Below are positions 1 to 8,456 of a DNA stretch of 64,000 nt, piece after piece; the stretch's first letter is position 1, and each line of letters begins with the position of its first letter. The notes beneath the pieces were generated by a model. That model saw nothing but the letters and a program-made list of their open reading frames with translations, had not been told where the DNA came from and made no database searches. The translations under genes were made by a program, and so were the position numbers. The DNA comes from Sediminicola sp. YIK13 (GTDB lineage Bacteria; Bacteroidota; Bacteroidia; Flavobacteriales; Flavobacteriaceae), in assembly GCF_001430825.1 (NCBI RefSeq), contig NZ_CP010535.1, forward strand, positions 1,902,501-1,966,500. Reading direction: 5' to 3'.

Positions 1-2
1 TG

Positions 3-137
3 CCAATGGAAGGAAAGGGAGCCGCAGCTGGGTTCCCAAAGCTATTGCTTATCATCTATTTGATCTTTGGCGACCTGTTTCTCTTGTATGGATGGGCCAT
101 GGCCACCTTATTTGATCGTTGGAACCCTAGAGTGTAA
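3..137 (+). CDS. C-terminal end of an unidentified membrane protein (partial)
   Basis: The window opens inside a reading frame that runs 44 codons to a TAA stop. The visible tail has one strongly hydrophobic stretch (LLLIIYLIFGDLFLLYGWAM) followed by a short charged end (DRWNPRV), so it is probably the last membrane helix of an integral membrane protein whose start lies outside the window. I do not recognise the family. The next gene begins 46 bases downstream on the same strand, so the two could be co-transcribed. Confidence 0.5.
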   Translation, partial: PMEGKGAAAGFPKLLLIIYLIFGDLFLLYGWAMATLFDRWNPRV

Positions 138-183
138 AAGGGAGGGTTACCAGCAATTAAAAAAGAAATACTACCTTAATATC

Positions 184-741
184 ATGGCATTCTTCAGATC
201 TTCTCGGGAAAAACGACTTTGGACATGGTCCTTGGTGGTGCTTATTGGAATTTATGCCACCCTTCTGATAAGCAAGCCCCTGATGGACAAAATGCGTGAA
301 AGCGGAATTACTGTGGCAGGTTTTTTAGCCGTTATGTTCTTGGTAGCCCTTACCGTGGTCTTGCACGGTTTAAGAGTGAAAATGGGAAGAACCGAAATTA
401 TAGTCTGGATAGGTATTGGGGCTGTTTACCTAATGGTTCTATTGCGTATCACCGTTCTAGTGGAGCGGAGCCACCTGATGGAGTACAGTGTCCTCGCTGT
501 CTTTATCCACGAAGCCCTTTTGGAACGCAAGAAACAAGGGGGAAAAATTGGTTTTCCCACCATCCTGGCCATAGGCCTGACCATCCTTTTTGGGGCTATT
601 GATGAAGGCATACAATTCTTTCTACCCCACAGAGTCTTTGATATCCAGGATATCATTTTCAACTCCATGGCGGCCGTAATGGCCATGGGTTCCAGTAAGG
701 CACTGAGTTGGGCCCGAAAAAAGATCAATAAGTCCAAATGA
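184..741 (+). CDS. VanZ-like family membrane protein
   Basis: This 185-residue protein has four hydrophobic segments and the VanZ-like signature: a conserved HLMEY segment before the third helix and an acidic GAIDEGIQ...FDIQDIIFN block in the C-terminal half. VanZ itself is linked to teicoplanin resistance, but most homologues, including those in Bacteroidota, have no assigned role, so I infer only a membrane protein of the VanZ fold. I chose the ATG at 184 because the in-frame start at 67 overlaps the end of the upstream membrane protein and adds a non-conserved, cysteine-rich stretch. Confidence 0.85.
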   Translation: MAFFRSSREKRLWTWSLVVLIGIYATLLISKPLMDKMRESGITVAGFLAVMFLVALTVVLHGLRVKMGRTEIIVWIGIGAVYLMVLLRITVLVERSHLMEYSVLAVFIHEALLERKKQGGKIGFPTILAIGLTILFGAIDEGIQFFLPHRVFDIQDIIFNSMAAVMAMGSSKALSWARKKINKSK

Positions 742-842
742 GGAGATGGTTTTGCCGCTTCCAATAAAAATTAAAGGTCCGTTTCTTCTTAGCGCCAAAA
801 TCAATATATTTAAGCATCAAACCATATTAGCCAATACAACCT

Positions 843-2669
843 ATGAAACTAATCTCCTCAATCCTTATCATCCTTTTAACAGTGTTCATAGGATGCAAAG
901 AACAAAAGCCAGCCCCTGCACGCGATGATTCAGCCTCCCTGGACAGTCTGTTCCAAGAATATTACCACTTCAAGCAGCGCATCAACCCTATAGAAGCTAG
1001 CAAAGGTGGGGAATCCAAATACAATGACCATATTGCCAATTATATTTCCGATCCATACCAAAAGGAGCTAAAAACCAACTACGGACAATTTTTGGAAGCC
1101 TCCAAGGAGTATGATTCCACTATGGTCTCCCCTGCCCAATGGATGAGCTTGAAAGTATTACAGTGGGACTGTAATATAAAATTAGAGGGACTCAACAATA
1201 ACTTGGTCACCATTGCCTCCCCTATATACGATATGCCCAGTTTTGAATTGATGCCGCTGGCACAGATCTCCTCCCTACAGTTATATGTGGCTCAACTTGC
1301 CACCGGAAAGAGCGTACAGCCTTTTCATACCGTAAAAGATTATGAAAACTGGCTGAAAAGGGTAGATGACTACCTCGTATTTTTGGATACCTGTATAGTT
1401 AAAATGAAAGTTGGGATGTCCAGGGCCGTTGTTCTACCAAAAGTGCTAACAGAAAAGATGGTTCCCCAATTGAACGCCTTCATTACCGATCCAGTGGAGG
1501 ACCATTTATTTTTCACCCCTATTACCGCAATGCCCAAAGATTTCTCCCAAGAAGACCGTGAGCGACTATCAATAGCATACAGCAAAATGATTACGGATAA
1601 ACTAAAGCCCAAATACAAAGACCTGCAACAATTCCTTATTCAGCAATACCTCCCTTCGTGCAGGGAATCCTCTGGTTTGGGGGCCTTGCCCAATGGGCCT
1701 GAAACTTATAACTATCTCATAAAATACCATACCACCACCAATATGACGGTAGACGAGATTCACGAACTGGGAAAAAGTGAGGTTACCCGCATCCTTATAG
1801 AAATGGAAAAGGCAAAAACCAAGATTGGATTCAAAGGGGACATCAAATCCTTTTTTGAACATATTAGAACCAGAAAAGATCAGATGCCTTTTACGGAGGC
1901 AAGTCAGGTGATTGATAATTTCAATAGTATTAAAGATAGGATGGGCCTCAAACTAAAGGACGTTTTTGATATTAGTCCGAGAGCCGATTTTGAAGTAAGG
2001 CGAACAGAAGCCTTCCGCGAAGCATCGGCAAGTGCGGAATACGTTCCCGGAACCAAAGATGGGTCCAGGGCAGGTATCTTTTATGTACCCATTCCAGATG
2101 TGACCTCCTATAACAAATATGCCGATGAAGCCCTCTTTTTACATGAGGCCATACCAGGACACCACTACCAATTATCATTACAACAAGAGAACACCAACCT
2201 GCCCGAATTCCTTCACCCAGAAAGTATGGGCGTTTTTGTAGAAGGCTGGGCCCTCTATGCTGAATCCTTGGGAAAAGAATTGGGGCTTTATGAAGATCCT
2301 ATCCAATACTTTGGGATGCTGAGCATGGAAATGCACAGGGCTATTCGTTTGGTGGTAGATACCGGTATCCATGGCAAAGGGTGGACCAGGGAACAGGCGA
2401 TACAATATTCATTGGAAAACGAAGCCGAATCTGAAGTAGCAGTAATTTCCGAGATAGAACGCTATATGGCCACTCCGGGTCAGGCCTTGTCCTACAAGAT
2501 AGGCCAGTTGAAAATCAGGGAATTGAGGACCAGGGCAGAATCTGCCTTGGGAGAAGCTTTTAGCATTCAGGAATTCCACAACCAGGTACTAAATTCGGGT
2601 AGCCTCCCCTTGGTGCTCTTGGAGGAAAAAATTGAGGCGTGGATCAAAAATGGGGGTAAGAAAAGCTAA
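843..2669 (+). CDS. DUF885 family lipoprotein, gluzincin-like metallopeptidase fold
   Basis: This 608-residue protein begins with a lipoprotein signal peptide whose lipobox ends at Cys18, so it should be anchored in the envelope facing the periplasm or the surface. The rest matches DUF885, a family related in fold to M32-type zinc carboxypeptidases. The metal-binding signature HEAIPGHH starts at His434, and a downstream VEGWALYAE segment (Glu467) supplies the likely third ligand. I infer a zinc-dependent peptidase or related hydrolase; the substrate cannot be read from the sequence. The length is normal for the family and there is no sign of truncation. The gene stands alone, with 101 and 86 base gaps on either side. 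Confidence 0.9.
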   Translation: MKLISSILIILLTVFIGCKEQKPAPARDDSASLDSLFQEYYHFKQRINPIEASKGGESKYNDHIANYISDPYQKELKTNYGQFLEASKEYDSTMVSPAQWMSLKVLQWDCNIKLEGLNNNLVTIASPIYDMPSFELMPLAQISSLQLYVAQLATGKSVQPFHTVKDYENWLKRVDDYLVFLDTCIVKMKVGMSRAVVLPKVLTEKMVPQLNAFITDPVEDHLFFTPITAMPKDFSQEDRERLSIAYSKMITDKLKPKYKDLQQFLIQQYLPSCRESSGLGALPNGPETYNYLIKYHTTTNMTVDEIHELGKSEVTRILIEMEKAKTKIGFKGDIKSFFEHIRTRKDQMPFTEASQVIDNFNSIKDRMGLKLKDVFDISPRADFEVRRTEAFREASASAEYVPGTKDGSRAGIFYVPIPDVTSYNKYADEALFLHEAIPGHHYQLSLQQENTNLPEFLHPESMGVFVEGWALYAESLGKELGLYEDPIQYFGMLSMEMHRAIRLVVDTGIHGKGWTREQAIQYSLENEAESEVAVISEIERYMATPGQALSYKIGQLKIRELRTRAESALGEAFSIQEFHNQVLNSGSLPLVLLEEKIEAWIKNGGKKS

Positions 2670-2755
2670 TTCCATTTTGACGCCTACAGAGCCAAGACAT
2701 TGCTAATGAGCGTAAAATCCCGTAACTTAAGGTGATTTTCTAAAACGTCAGAGTG

Positions 2756-3022
2756 ATGAAAACATACAAGAATTGTCAGAGTTGTGGCATGCCTATTCGT
2801 AAAGACCCTAAAAAAGGCGGTTCCAACGCGGATGGCTCCCGTAGTTTAATGTATTGCAGTTATTGTTATCAGGATGGTGCATTTACCCAGCCCCACTTTA
2901 GCGTGGACGATATGAAAAAGTTCTGTGTCGGGAAAATGAAGGAAATGGGATTTCCCGGGATGGTAGCACGACTCTTTGCTGCGGGACTTCCTAGATTGGA
3001 ACGGTGGAAGAACAACAAATAG
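2756..3022 (+). CDS. Small zinc-ribbon protein
   Basis: An 88-residue cytosolic protein with two knuckles, CQSCG near residue 8 and CSYC near residue 36, as in the putative zinc ribbon family found in many bacteria. A further FCVGKM segment and a conserved GFPGMVAR region follow. The family has no established function; zinc binding is inferred from the paired cysteines. A GTG lies directly before the ATG, so the start could be one codon earlier (2753). Confidence 0.85.
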   Translation: MKTYKNCQSCGMPIRKDPKKGGSNADGSRSLMYCSYCYQDGAFTQPHFSVDDMKKFCVGKMKEMGFPGMVARLFAAGLPRLERWKNNK

Positions 3023-3118
3023 AAGTATATCCTTTATATGAGTTTTTACCACAGTTGACCCCAATACTCATTGGGAAAGATTTTAAGTTAGCGTATCCTA
3101 AAAACAGAATAGTAGTCT

Positions 3119-4006
3119 ATGAAAAATCAAAATTCAATTTCACGAAGATTCGCACTTAAAAGTTCTGTTTTTGGATTATTGGCGGTTTCCATACCTAGTG
3201 TGGTCTTCGCAAAAAATATAATCTCGCCGGATAATCAGCCCATTTTAAAAGATGGGGTTTTTTACAAATACCCATCCATAGATGATGATATTGTTGCCCA
3301 AGTCGTTGGCGCCTCCCACTCTAATTTAGAGAAGATCAAAACAATGGTATCTGCACGTCCTGAATTATCACGGGCAACGTGGGATTGGGGTTTTGGAGAT
3401 TGGGAAACGGCCTTAGGTGCCGCCTCCCATGTGGGCCGGAGGGACATCGCCCAATTTTTAATGGAAAACGGCGCCCGCCCAGACATCTTTACCTATGCCA
3501 TGTTAGGGGCATTGCCTGCCGTAAAATCAATGATAGAGGCCCAACCCGGGGTACAAACTATTGCCGGACCCCACGGAATCAGTCTTTTGCAGCATGCAAA
3601 AAATGGACTGCGGTTTGATGGGCTGAACCAAAAGCAAAAAAATGGCAATCAGGCCCTGATCGACTATTTGGAAAGCTTGGGCAATGCAGATATTCAAGCA
3701 GAGAATTTGGTGCTTAGTGCCTTGGAAAAAGAAAGATACCTTGGGGAATACAAATATGGAGATGGTCCTGAAGATGGGTTTAGCATTAAATTAAATATGA
3801 GAGACAACCTATCTTTTGGCAAACTTGGCAATTTTGGAGGAATGCTCTACAGAACTGGAGCGGACGAATTCATTTATAATGCCATGCCGACGGTGAAAAT
3901 TACATTCAACAAAGAAAACAATAAAATTACCGGCCTTACCATTCACGAACCAGACTTCACCCTGACCGCCAAAAAGATGGATGGATCGCTAGGGTCAAAA
4001 CAGTAA
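3119..4006 (+). CDS. Exported ankyrin-repeat protein with Tat-like signal
   Basis: A 295-residue protein. Residues 9-32 form a signal with a twin-arginine core (SRRFALKSS) and a hydrophobic stretch ending in VVFAKN, so export through Tat or Sec is likely. Residues about 60-150 contain degenerate ankyrin-like helices (ALGAASHVGRRDIAQFLMEN, then AMLGALPAVKSMIEA). The last 85 residues are a separate beta-rich module of the kind appended to many Bacteroidota exported proteins. Role unknown; ankyrin repeats suggest protein binding. The next gene starts 31 bases downstream, so the two may share a transcript. Confidence 0.8.
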   Translation: MKNQNSISRRFALKSSVFGLLAVSIPSVVFAKNIISPDNQPILKDGVFYKYPSIDDDIVAQVVGASHSNLEKIKTMVSARPELSRATWDWGFGDWETALGAASHVGRRDIAQFLMENGARPDIFTYAMLGALPAVKSMIEAQPGVQTIAGPHGISLLQHAKNGLRFDGLNQKQKNGNQALIDYLESLGNADIQAENLVLSALEKERYLGEYKYGDGPEDGFSIKLNMRDNLSFGKLGNFGGMLYRTGADEFIYNAMPTVKITFNKENNKITGLTIHEPDFTLTAKKMDGSLGSKQ

Positions 4007-4037
4007 AATTTGTAACTGATCAAAACGTAAGACAACG

Positions 4038-4883
4038 ATGAAAATATGGTCTGTTTATTGTATGTTCCTATGGACAACCTTTGTATGTTGCCAATCCTAT
4101 GAGATCTATGTCAGCGATGCTGGGAATTTTGACAAACCGCCCTGGCAGATCCTAAAATTCGATCAGCAAGGCAAAAATCCTACTGTATTTATAGACAGCC
4201 ATCTAAACTGGCCTCAGGATATACTCTTTTTGGAGGATAGCCAAACGGTGCTGATCTCCAATTTGGGTAGCGGTACCATCACAAAACACGATGCCAACGC
4301 GGGTACTTATATTTCAGATTTTGCAAAGGATATTTCCGGTCCCACCCGCACAAAAATTGGTCCAGACGGATTGCTGTACGTGTTGCAATGGTCAGGGAAC
4401 GGTACGGTCCTCAGGTTTGATCTCAAAGGCAACAATTTGGGAGCATTCACCAAAGTAGGTGTACCTCAAAGTATAGGGCTCGATTGGGACGCTCAAGGGA
4501 ATCTTTACGTGTCTTCCTATAAAGAGAAAACTGTTCGGAAATACGATACTGAAGGTAATGATTTAGGCATTTATATAGATTCCAATTTAATGGGTCCCAC
4601 CAACATTTGGTTTGATGCCGAAGGGTATCTATTGGTATCTGACTATAATGGAACCTCTATAAAACGCTTTGATGCCCAAGGGACTTTTATAGGGGATTTT
4701 ATGGTGGGATTGAAAAATTCTGAGGGCATCGCCTATACCCCAGAAGGCAATATTCTTGTGGGGAATGGAAATACCCATTCCGTAAAACTATTCGACCGCA
4801 ACGGTATCTTTATTAAAGATATAATAGCTAATGGATCGGGCAACTTACTCACCCCCAATGCGGTGGTGATAAAGCTTAAATAA
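4038..4883 (+). CDS. Secreted NHL/SMP-30-like beta-propeller protein
   Basis: A 281-residue protein with an N-terminal signal peptide (cleavage probably after the CCQS region near residue 20). The mature part is made of about six repeats of roughly 40 residues, each with a pattern like LYVSSY...V+KYD..GN.LG, typical of NHL or SMP-30/gluconolactonase-type six-bladed propellers. No catalytic metal site is obvious, so it may be a binding protein rather than an enzyme. It follows the ankyrin protein by 31 bases and precedes the DUF4287 protein by 30 bases, all on one strand. Confidence 0.85.
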   Translation: MKIWSVYCMFLWTTFVCCQSYEIYVSDAGNFDKPPWQILKFDQQGKNPTVFIDSHLNWPQDILFLEDSQTVLISNLGSGTITKHDANAGTYISDFAKDISGPTRTKIGPDGLLYVLQWSGNGTVLRFDLKGNNLGAFTKVGVPQSIGLDWDAQGNLYVSSYKEKTVRKYDTEGNDLGIYIDSNLMGPTNIWFDAEGYLLVSDYNGTSIKRFDAQGTFIGDFMVGLKNSEGIAYTPEGNILVGNGNTHSVKLFDRNGIFIKDIIANGSGNLLTPNAVVIKLK

Positions 4884-4913
4884 GGAAAGACGGTATCACC
4901 TAAAATTATAACT

Positions 4914-5456
4914 ATGGACCAAGCACTTAAGACCATGATTAACAATATGCCTGAAAAAACGGGCAAATCCCTTCAGGAATGGAAAAAAATCCTAAAGGCC
5001 AAAGCCTTTAACAAACACTCCGAAGCCATGAATTTTTTAAAAAAGGAACATGGGGTGACACATGGTTTTGCCAATACCATTGTACATCTATCCAAGGACA
5101 ATATTGATGCTCCGGAGGATTTAGTGGCCATTCAATACCAGGGCAAGGAACAGCTACTTCCTATTTACAACATGCTGATTGCCACCGTTGATCAATTTGG
5201 CCCTGATGTAGTAATAACACCCAAAAAAGGAGCCGTTAGCCTTATCAGAAAAAAGCAATTTGCATTGATAAAACCAGCCACCAAAACCAGAGTGGATCTG
5301 GGATTAAAACTGATGGGCAAGGAAGAAACTGCCCGTTTGGGGAACTCAGGCCCTTTTGGCACTATGTGCACCCACAGGGTTCAAATTACTTCTGTAGATC
5401 AGGTGGACCAACAACTTAAAAATTGGCTAAAAGAGGCTTATGAAAAGGCAACATAA
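4914..5456 (+). CDS. DUF4287 and DUF5655 domain-containing protein
   Basis: A 180-residue soluble protein. The first 60 residues (MPEKTGKSLQEWKKIL, then an HGVTHGFAN segment) match DUF4287, a small helical domain. The second half (VITPKKGAVSLIRKKQFALIKP, then RVDLGLKL) matches DUF5655, a domain often attached to DUF4287. The function of the pair is not established. The start ATG is the only sensible one and there is no signal peptide. Confidence 0.83.
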   Translation: MDQALKTMINNMPEKTGKSLQEWKKILKAKAFNKHSEAMNFLKKEHGVTHGFANTIVHLSKDNIDAPEDLVAIQYQGKEQLLPIYNMLIATVDQFGPDVVITPKKGAVSLIRKKQFALIKPATKTRVDLGLKLMGKEETARLGNSGPFGTMCTHRVQITSVDQVDQQLKNWLKEAYEKAT

Positions 5457-5527
5457 TTTAGGGCACTAGCTCTTAGAAAATGGTACCGGTATTTTGCTAT
5501 ATTTGTACCTTCAAAAAAGCAGTCCCT

Positions 5528-5986
5528 ATGAAGTATTCCTTGTTGGTTTTGGTCTTTACTATTTTAATTTCTTGTGAATCGGATAAAAAATCAGAAGACG
5601 TTGATTACGTTGCCAAAAACGATCAGGAAATTGCAGCCTATATCGCCGAAAACAGCTTGGAGGCCCAGAAAAGCAATTCAGGGTTGTATTATGTGATCAA
5701 CGAAGAAGGAGCGGGGGCGCAACCTACATCAACTTCCAACGTTACCGTGGCATACACGGGTTATTATCTCAACGATAATGTATTTGATAAAAGTGATGCA
5801 AATGGTATTTCCTTTGGGTTAAACCAAGTAATAAAAGGATGGACAGAGGGCATCCCATATTTTAAGGAAGGTGGTAATGGAATCCTACTGGTTCCAGCAC
5901 ATTTGGGATATGGGAACAACAACTATAGTGGCATACCTGGAGGCTCGGTGCTTATCTTTGATGTAACCCTAATCTCGGTCAATTAA
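5528..5986 (+). CDS. FKBP-type peptidyl-prolyl cis-trans isomerase, lipoprotein
   Basis: A 152-residue protein with a lipoprotein signal peptide (ILISC, Cys18) and a C-terminal FKBP domain from about residue 60. Recognisable FKBP elements are VAYTGYYL, VFDKS, QVIKGWTEGI, and PAHLGYG. It should help fold envelope proteins by isomerising prolyl bonds. I chose the ATG at 5528 because it begins directly before the signal peptide; the upstream in-frame start at 5480 would add 16 residues that break the signal. A probable terminator follows. Confidence 0.9.
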   Translation: MKYSLLVLVFTILISCESDKKSEDVDYVAKNDQEIAAYIAENSLEAQKSNSGLYYVINEEGAGAQPTSTSNVTVAYTGYYLNDNVFDKSDANGISFGLNQVIKGWTEGIPYFKEGGNGILLVPAHLGYGNNNYSGIPGGSVLIFDVTLISVN

Positions 5987-6003
5987 AACCAGTAATTTTT
6001 TCT

Positions 6004-6033
6004 AAGGTTCCGTTGTATATGGCGGACCTTTTT
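6004..6033 (+). terminator. Probable rho-independent terminator after the FKBP gene
   Basis: An imperfect hairpin (AAGGTTCCG, then CGGACCTT) is followed by a T run and lies 17 bases after the FKBP stop. One bulged base weakens the stem. Confidence 0.5.
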
Positions 6034-6263
6034 AATAGTCATTATCTTAAATGGCTATGTCCTCCACGTTAAAAAATTTACTTAACTTTAAGAGAAGTAA
6101 CCTATCGGACTTCTTAAGTTGAAGGATGTACGTATGTATATCCAACTTTCTTCCCCCCTTTATTATGGTCCGGAACCAATCATGGGATCTGAATAACCAA
6201 TTATATCCGGTATTCTGAAAGCCCAGATCTGCAGGCAGTATGTATTTTTATAAATAACCGATA

Positions 6264-8441
6264 ATGACCAAAAAGACATTTGGAACTTTAGCTGGTGTAT
6301 TTACTCCCACGACCCTTACCATTCTTGGGGTAATCATGTATATCCGTCAGCCCTGGGTAGTGGGCAATGCGGGAGTATTGGGTGCAGTGGCCATCGTATT
6401 ACTGGCAGTTGCCATCACCCTGACCACGGCCCTGAGCCTCTCCTCCATCACCACCAATGTGCGTATTGGGAGCGGTGGGGCCTTTAGCCTTATCTCACAA
6501 TCTTTGGGACTGGAAATTGGCGGTGCCATAGGTATCCCATTCTATTTTGCCCAGTCCATAGCAGTAGCCATGTACATTTTTGGTTTTCGGGAAGGACTGC
6601 AGACCCTTGTTCCAGGGGTTAACCCCATCATCTTGGACCTCCTTATCTTTGCACTGGTCATGGCTATCGCCTTTATCAGTACCAGTTTTGCCTTTAAAAT
6701 ACAGTATGTTATTCTGGGGATCATCGTCCTCTCCCTGATCTCCATTTATGGTTCTCTGTTCGTCAACGAGCTGAACTATGATTATGAGTGGTTCGGAACC
6801 TATCCGGGTTCCATAGAAAATGATTTTGGGGGAGCTTCCTTTTGGATCGTCTTCGCCGTATTTTTCCCTGCAGTAACTGGGGTTATGGCGGGGGCAAATA
6901 TGTCCGGGGACCTTACCAATCCGCGCAAGAGCATTCCCTTAGGGACCATATCCTCCGTGATCCTCACTACGGTTATCTATATCAGTTTGATATTTGTGGC
7001 GGCCATGATCGCCACTCCGGAAGAATTGGCCAAAAACTACAACGTTTTTATAGACAAGGCCCTTTTTGGACCCATAGTCCTTGCCGGTCTTCTAGGAGCT
7101 ACCCTTTCCTCTGCCCTTGGATCTTTTGTAGGTGCCCCCCGCATATTGTTGGCCCTAGGCGAAAAGAACATCTTGCCCAAAAGTCAAAAATTGTCCAAGC
7201 TTTCGAAAAAAGGGGAACCTGTGACGGCCATGCTGGTGACCGCCTTTATTGTCTTGTTCGGGATTTCCCTGCGGAACCTGAATACCATTGCCCCTTTGCT
7301 CACCATGTTCTTTATGATCACTTATGCCATGGTGAACGTTGTGGCCCTGGTAGAACAGACCCTGGGCCTGCCCAGCTATAGGCCCACCTTAAAAATACCC
7401 TTGATCATCCCTGCCATCGGAGCCTTTGGCTCCATAGCCATTATGTTTATCCTCAATGTTTTGGTAGCTCTCTTTTCACTGATCTTTATTCTGATCTTTT
7501 ACATGTACTTGGTACGGATGAACATTAAGTCTGCCGCCGGGGATTCCAGAAGTGGTCTCTTTACCGCTCTGGCAGAATGGGCCACAAAAAAGACCAATGC
7601 CCTAAGACCGCAACGAGAGGTTAGATCATGGCGCCCTGATCTACTGATACCCATGACCACAAGCAAAGAACTAAGGAGCTCTTATAAACTCATCCATTCC
7701 ATCATATATCCAAAGGGTTCCATAAAAATATTGGCCCTGAGGAACGAAAATGAAACAGAACAACGTAACATTGAGAGCTTTCTTAGAAATGCCATCCAGA
7801 AATTCAAGGAAAATGAATTATCAGCCTCCTTTACCGTAATAGACAATACGGATTTCAATACCACCATTAATGTGAGCATGCAATCCCTGAATGCAGCCTT
7901 TTTTAAACCAAATATCGTGTTTGTCAGCGTAGATTCCCTCGGGACCAATTTCTCCTATTATGACCGACTCCTATTGGACGCCAAAAAAAACAGTTTTGGG
8001 ACCATTATCTATATCCCTTTTTCCACTGCCAGTTTGGCCATTGAAAAGAGCATCAATCTATGGATGACAAACATCCCCGTTGATTGGAAGGAAACTTTTA
8101 GCGTAAGGAACAATAACCTCTCTACCTTAATTGCCCTCCTTATCCGCAGAAACTGGAAAGGGTCCATTGAAGTGAACATTCTGAACAACAATCCCAAGAT
8201 GAACATCACACCCACCGATATAGAGGATTTGAGGACCATGGTACGTTTTCCGAAGCATACCAATATCTCTATCAAACAAGGTGATCTATTGGAAAATGTT
8301 AAAATGGAACGCAATACAGATGTAAACATCTTCAGTATTGAAAATGGAATGACTATTGAAACCATGGTGAAGATGGTCAACGAATCCCGCATCTCTGCCA
8401 TCTTTTGTGCAGATTCAGAATTTGAAAATGTTCTGGTCTAA
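6264..8441 (+). CDS. Cation-chloride cotransporter-like (SLC12/APC superfamily) permease
   Basis: A 725-residue membrane protein. Residues 1-430 hold about twelve hydrophobic helices and start with the segment GVFTPTTLTILGVIMYIR, strongly like the first helix of cation-chloride cotransporters; the FWIVFAVFFPAVTGVMAGAN block is typical of the same family. Residues about 460-725 are a soluble C-terminal domain, as in eukaryotic and prokaryotic members. It probably moves cations with chloride or acts as an amino acid permease; the substrate is uncertain. The 277 bases upstream hold no gene. They contain a short inverted repeat (AAGTTG at 6117, CAACTT at 6144) that could belong to a leader. It converges with the ABC permease gene, 15 bases apart. 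Confidence 0.85.
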   Translation: MTKKTFGTLAGVFTPTTLTILGVIMYIRQPWVVGNAGVLGAVAIVLLAVAITLTTALSLSSITTNVRIGSGGAFSLISQSLGLEIGGAIGIPFYFAQSIAVAMYIFGFREGLQTLVPGVNPIILDLLIFALVMAIAFISTSFAFKIQYVILGIIVLSLISIYGSLFVNELNYDYEWFGTYPGSIENDFGGASFWIVFAVFFPAVTGVMAGANMSGDLTNPRKSIPLGTISSVILTTVIYISLIFVAAMIATPEELAKNYNVFIDKALFGPIVLAGLLGATLSSALGSFVGAPRILLALGEKNILPKSQKLSKLSKKGEPVTAMLVTAFIVLFGISLRNLNTIAPLLTMFFMITYAMVNVVALVEQTLGLPSYRPTLKIPLIIPAIGAFGSIAIMFILNVLVALFSLIFILIFYMYLVRMNIKSAAGDSRSGLFTALAEWATKKTNALRPQREVRSWRPDLLIPMTTSKELRSSYKLIHSIIYPKGSIKILALRNENETEQRNIESFLRNAIQKFKENELSASFTVIDNTDFNTTINVSMQSLNAAFFKPNIVFVSVDSLGTNFSYYDRLLLDAKKNSFGTIIYIPFSTASLAIEKSINLWMTNIPVDWKETFSVRNNNLSTLIALLIRRNWKGSIEVNILNNNPKMNITPTDIEDLRTMVRFPKHTNISIKQGDLLENVKMERNTDVNIFSIENGMTIETMVKMVNESRISAIFCADSEFENVLV

Positions 8442-8456
8442 AAAGTGTTTTATCTT

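Noticed and set aside
67-183. Longer start for the VanZ-like protein
   Set aside because: The added residues overlap the end of the upstream membrane protein in another frame and are cysteine-rich and not VanZ-like; the ATG at 184 begins the conserved part.
6117-6149. Inverted repeat before the cotransporter as a riboswitch
   Set aside because: The stem is only six base pairs with AT-rich arms and matches no riboswitch I know; noted only in the transporter entry.
6842-7381. 179-residue frame inside the cotransporter gene
   Set aside because: It lies wholly within a clear membrane transporter gene on the same strand in another frame and has a scrambled composition rich in Arg, Cys and Pro.
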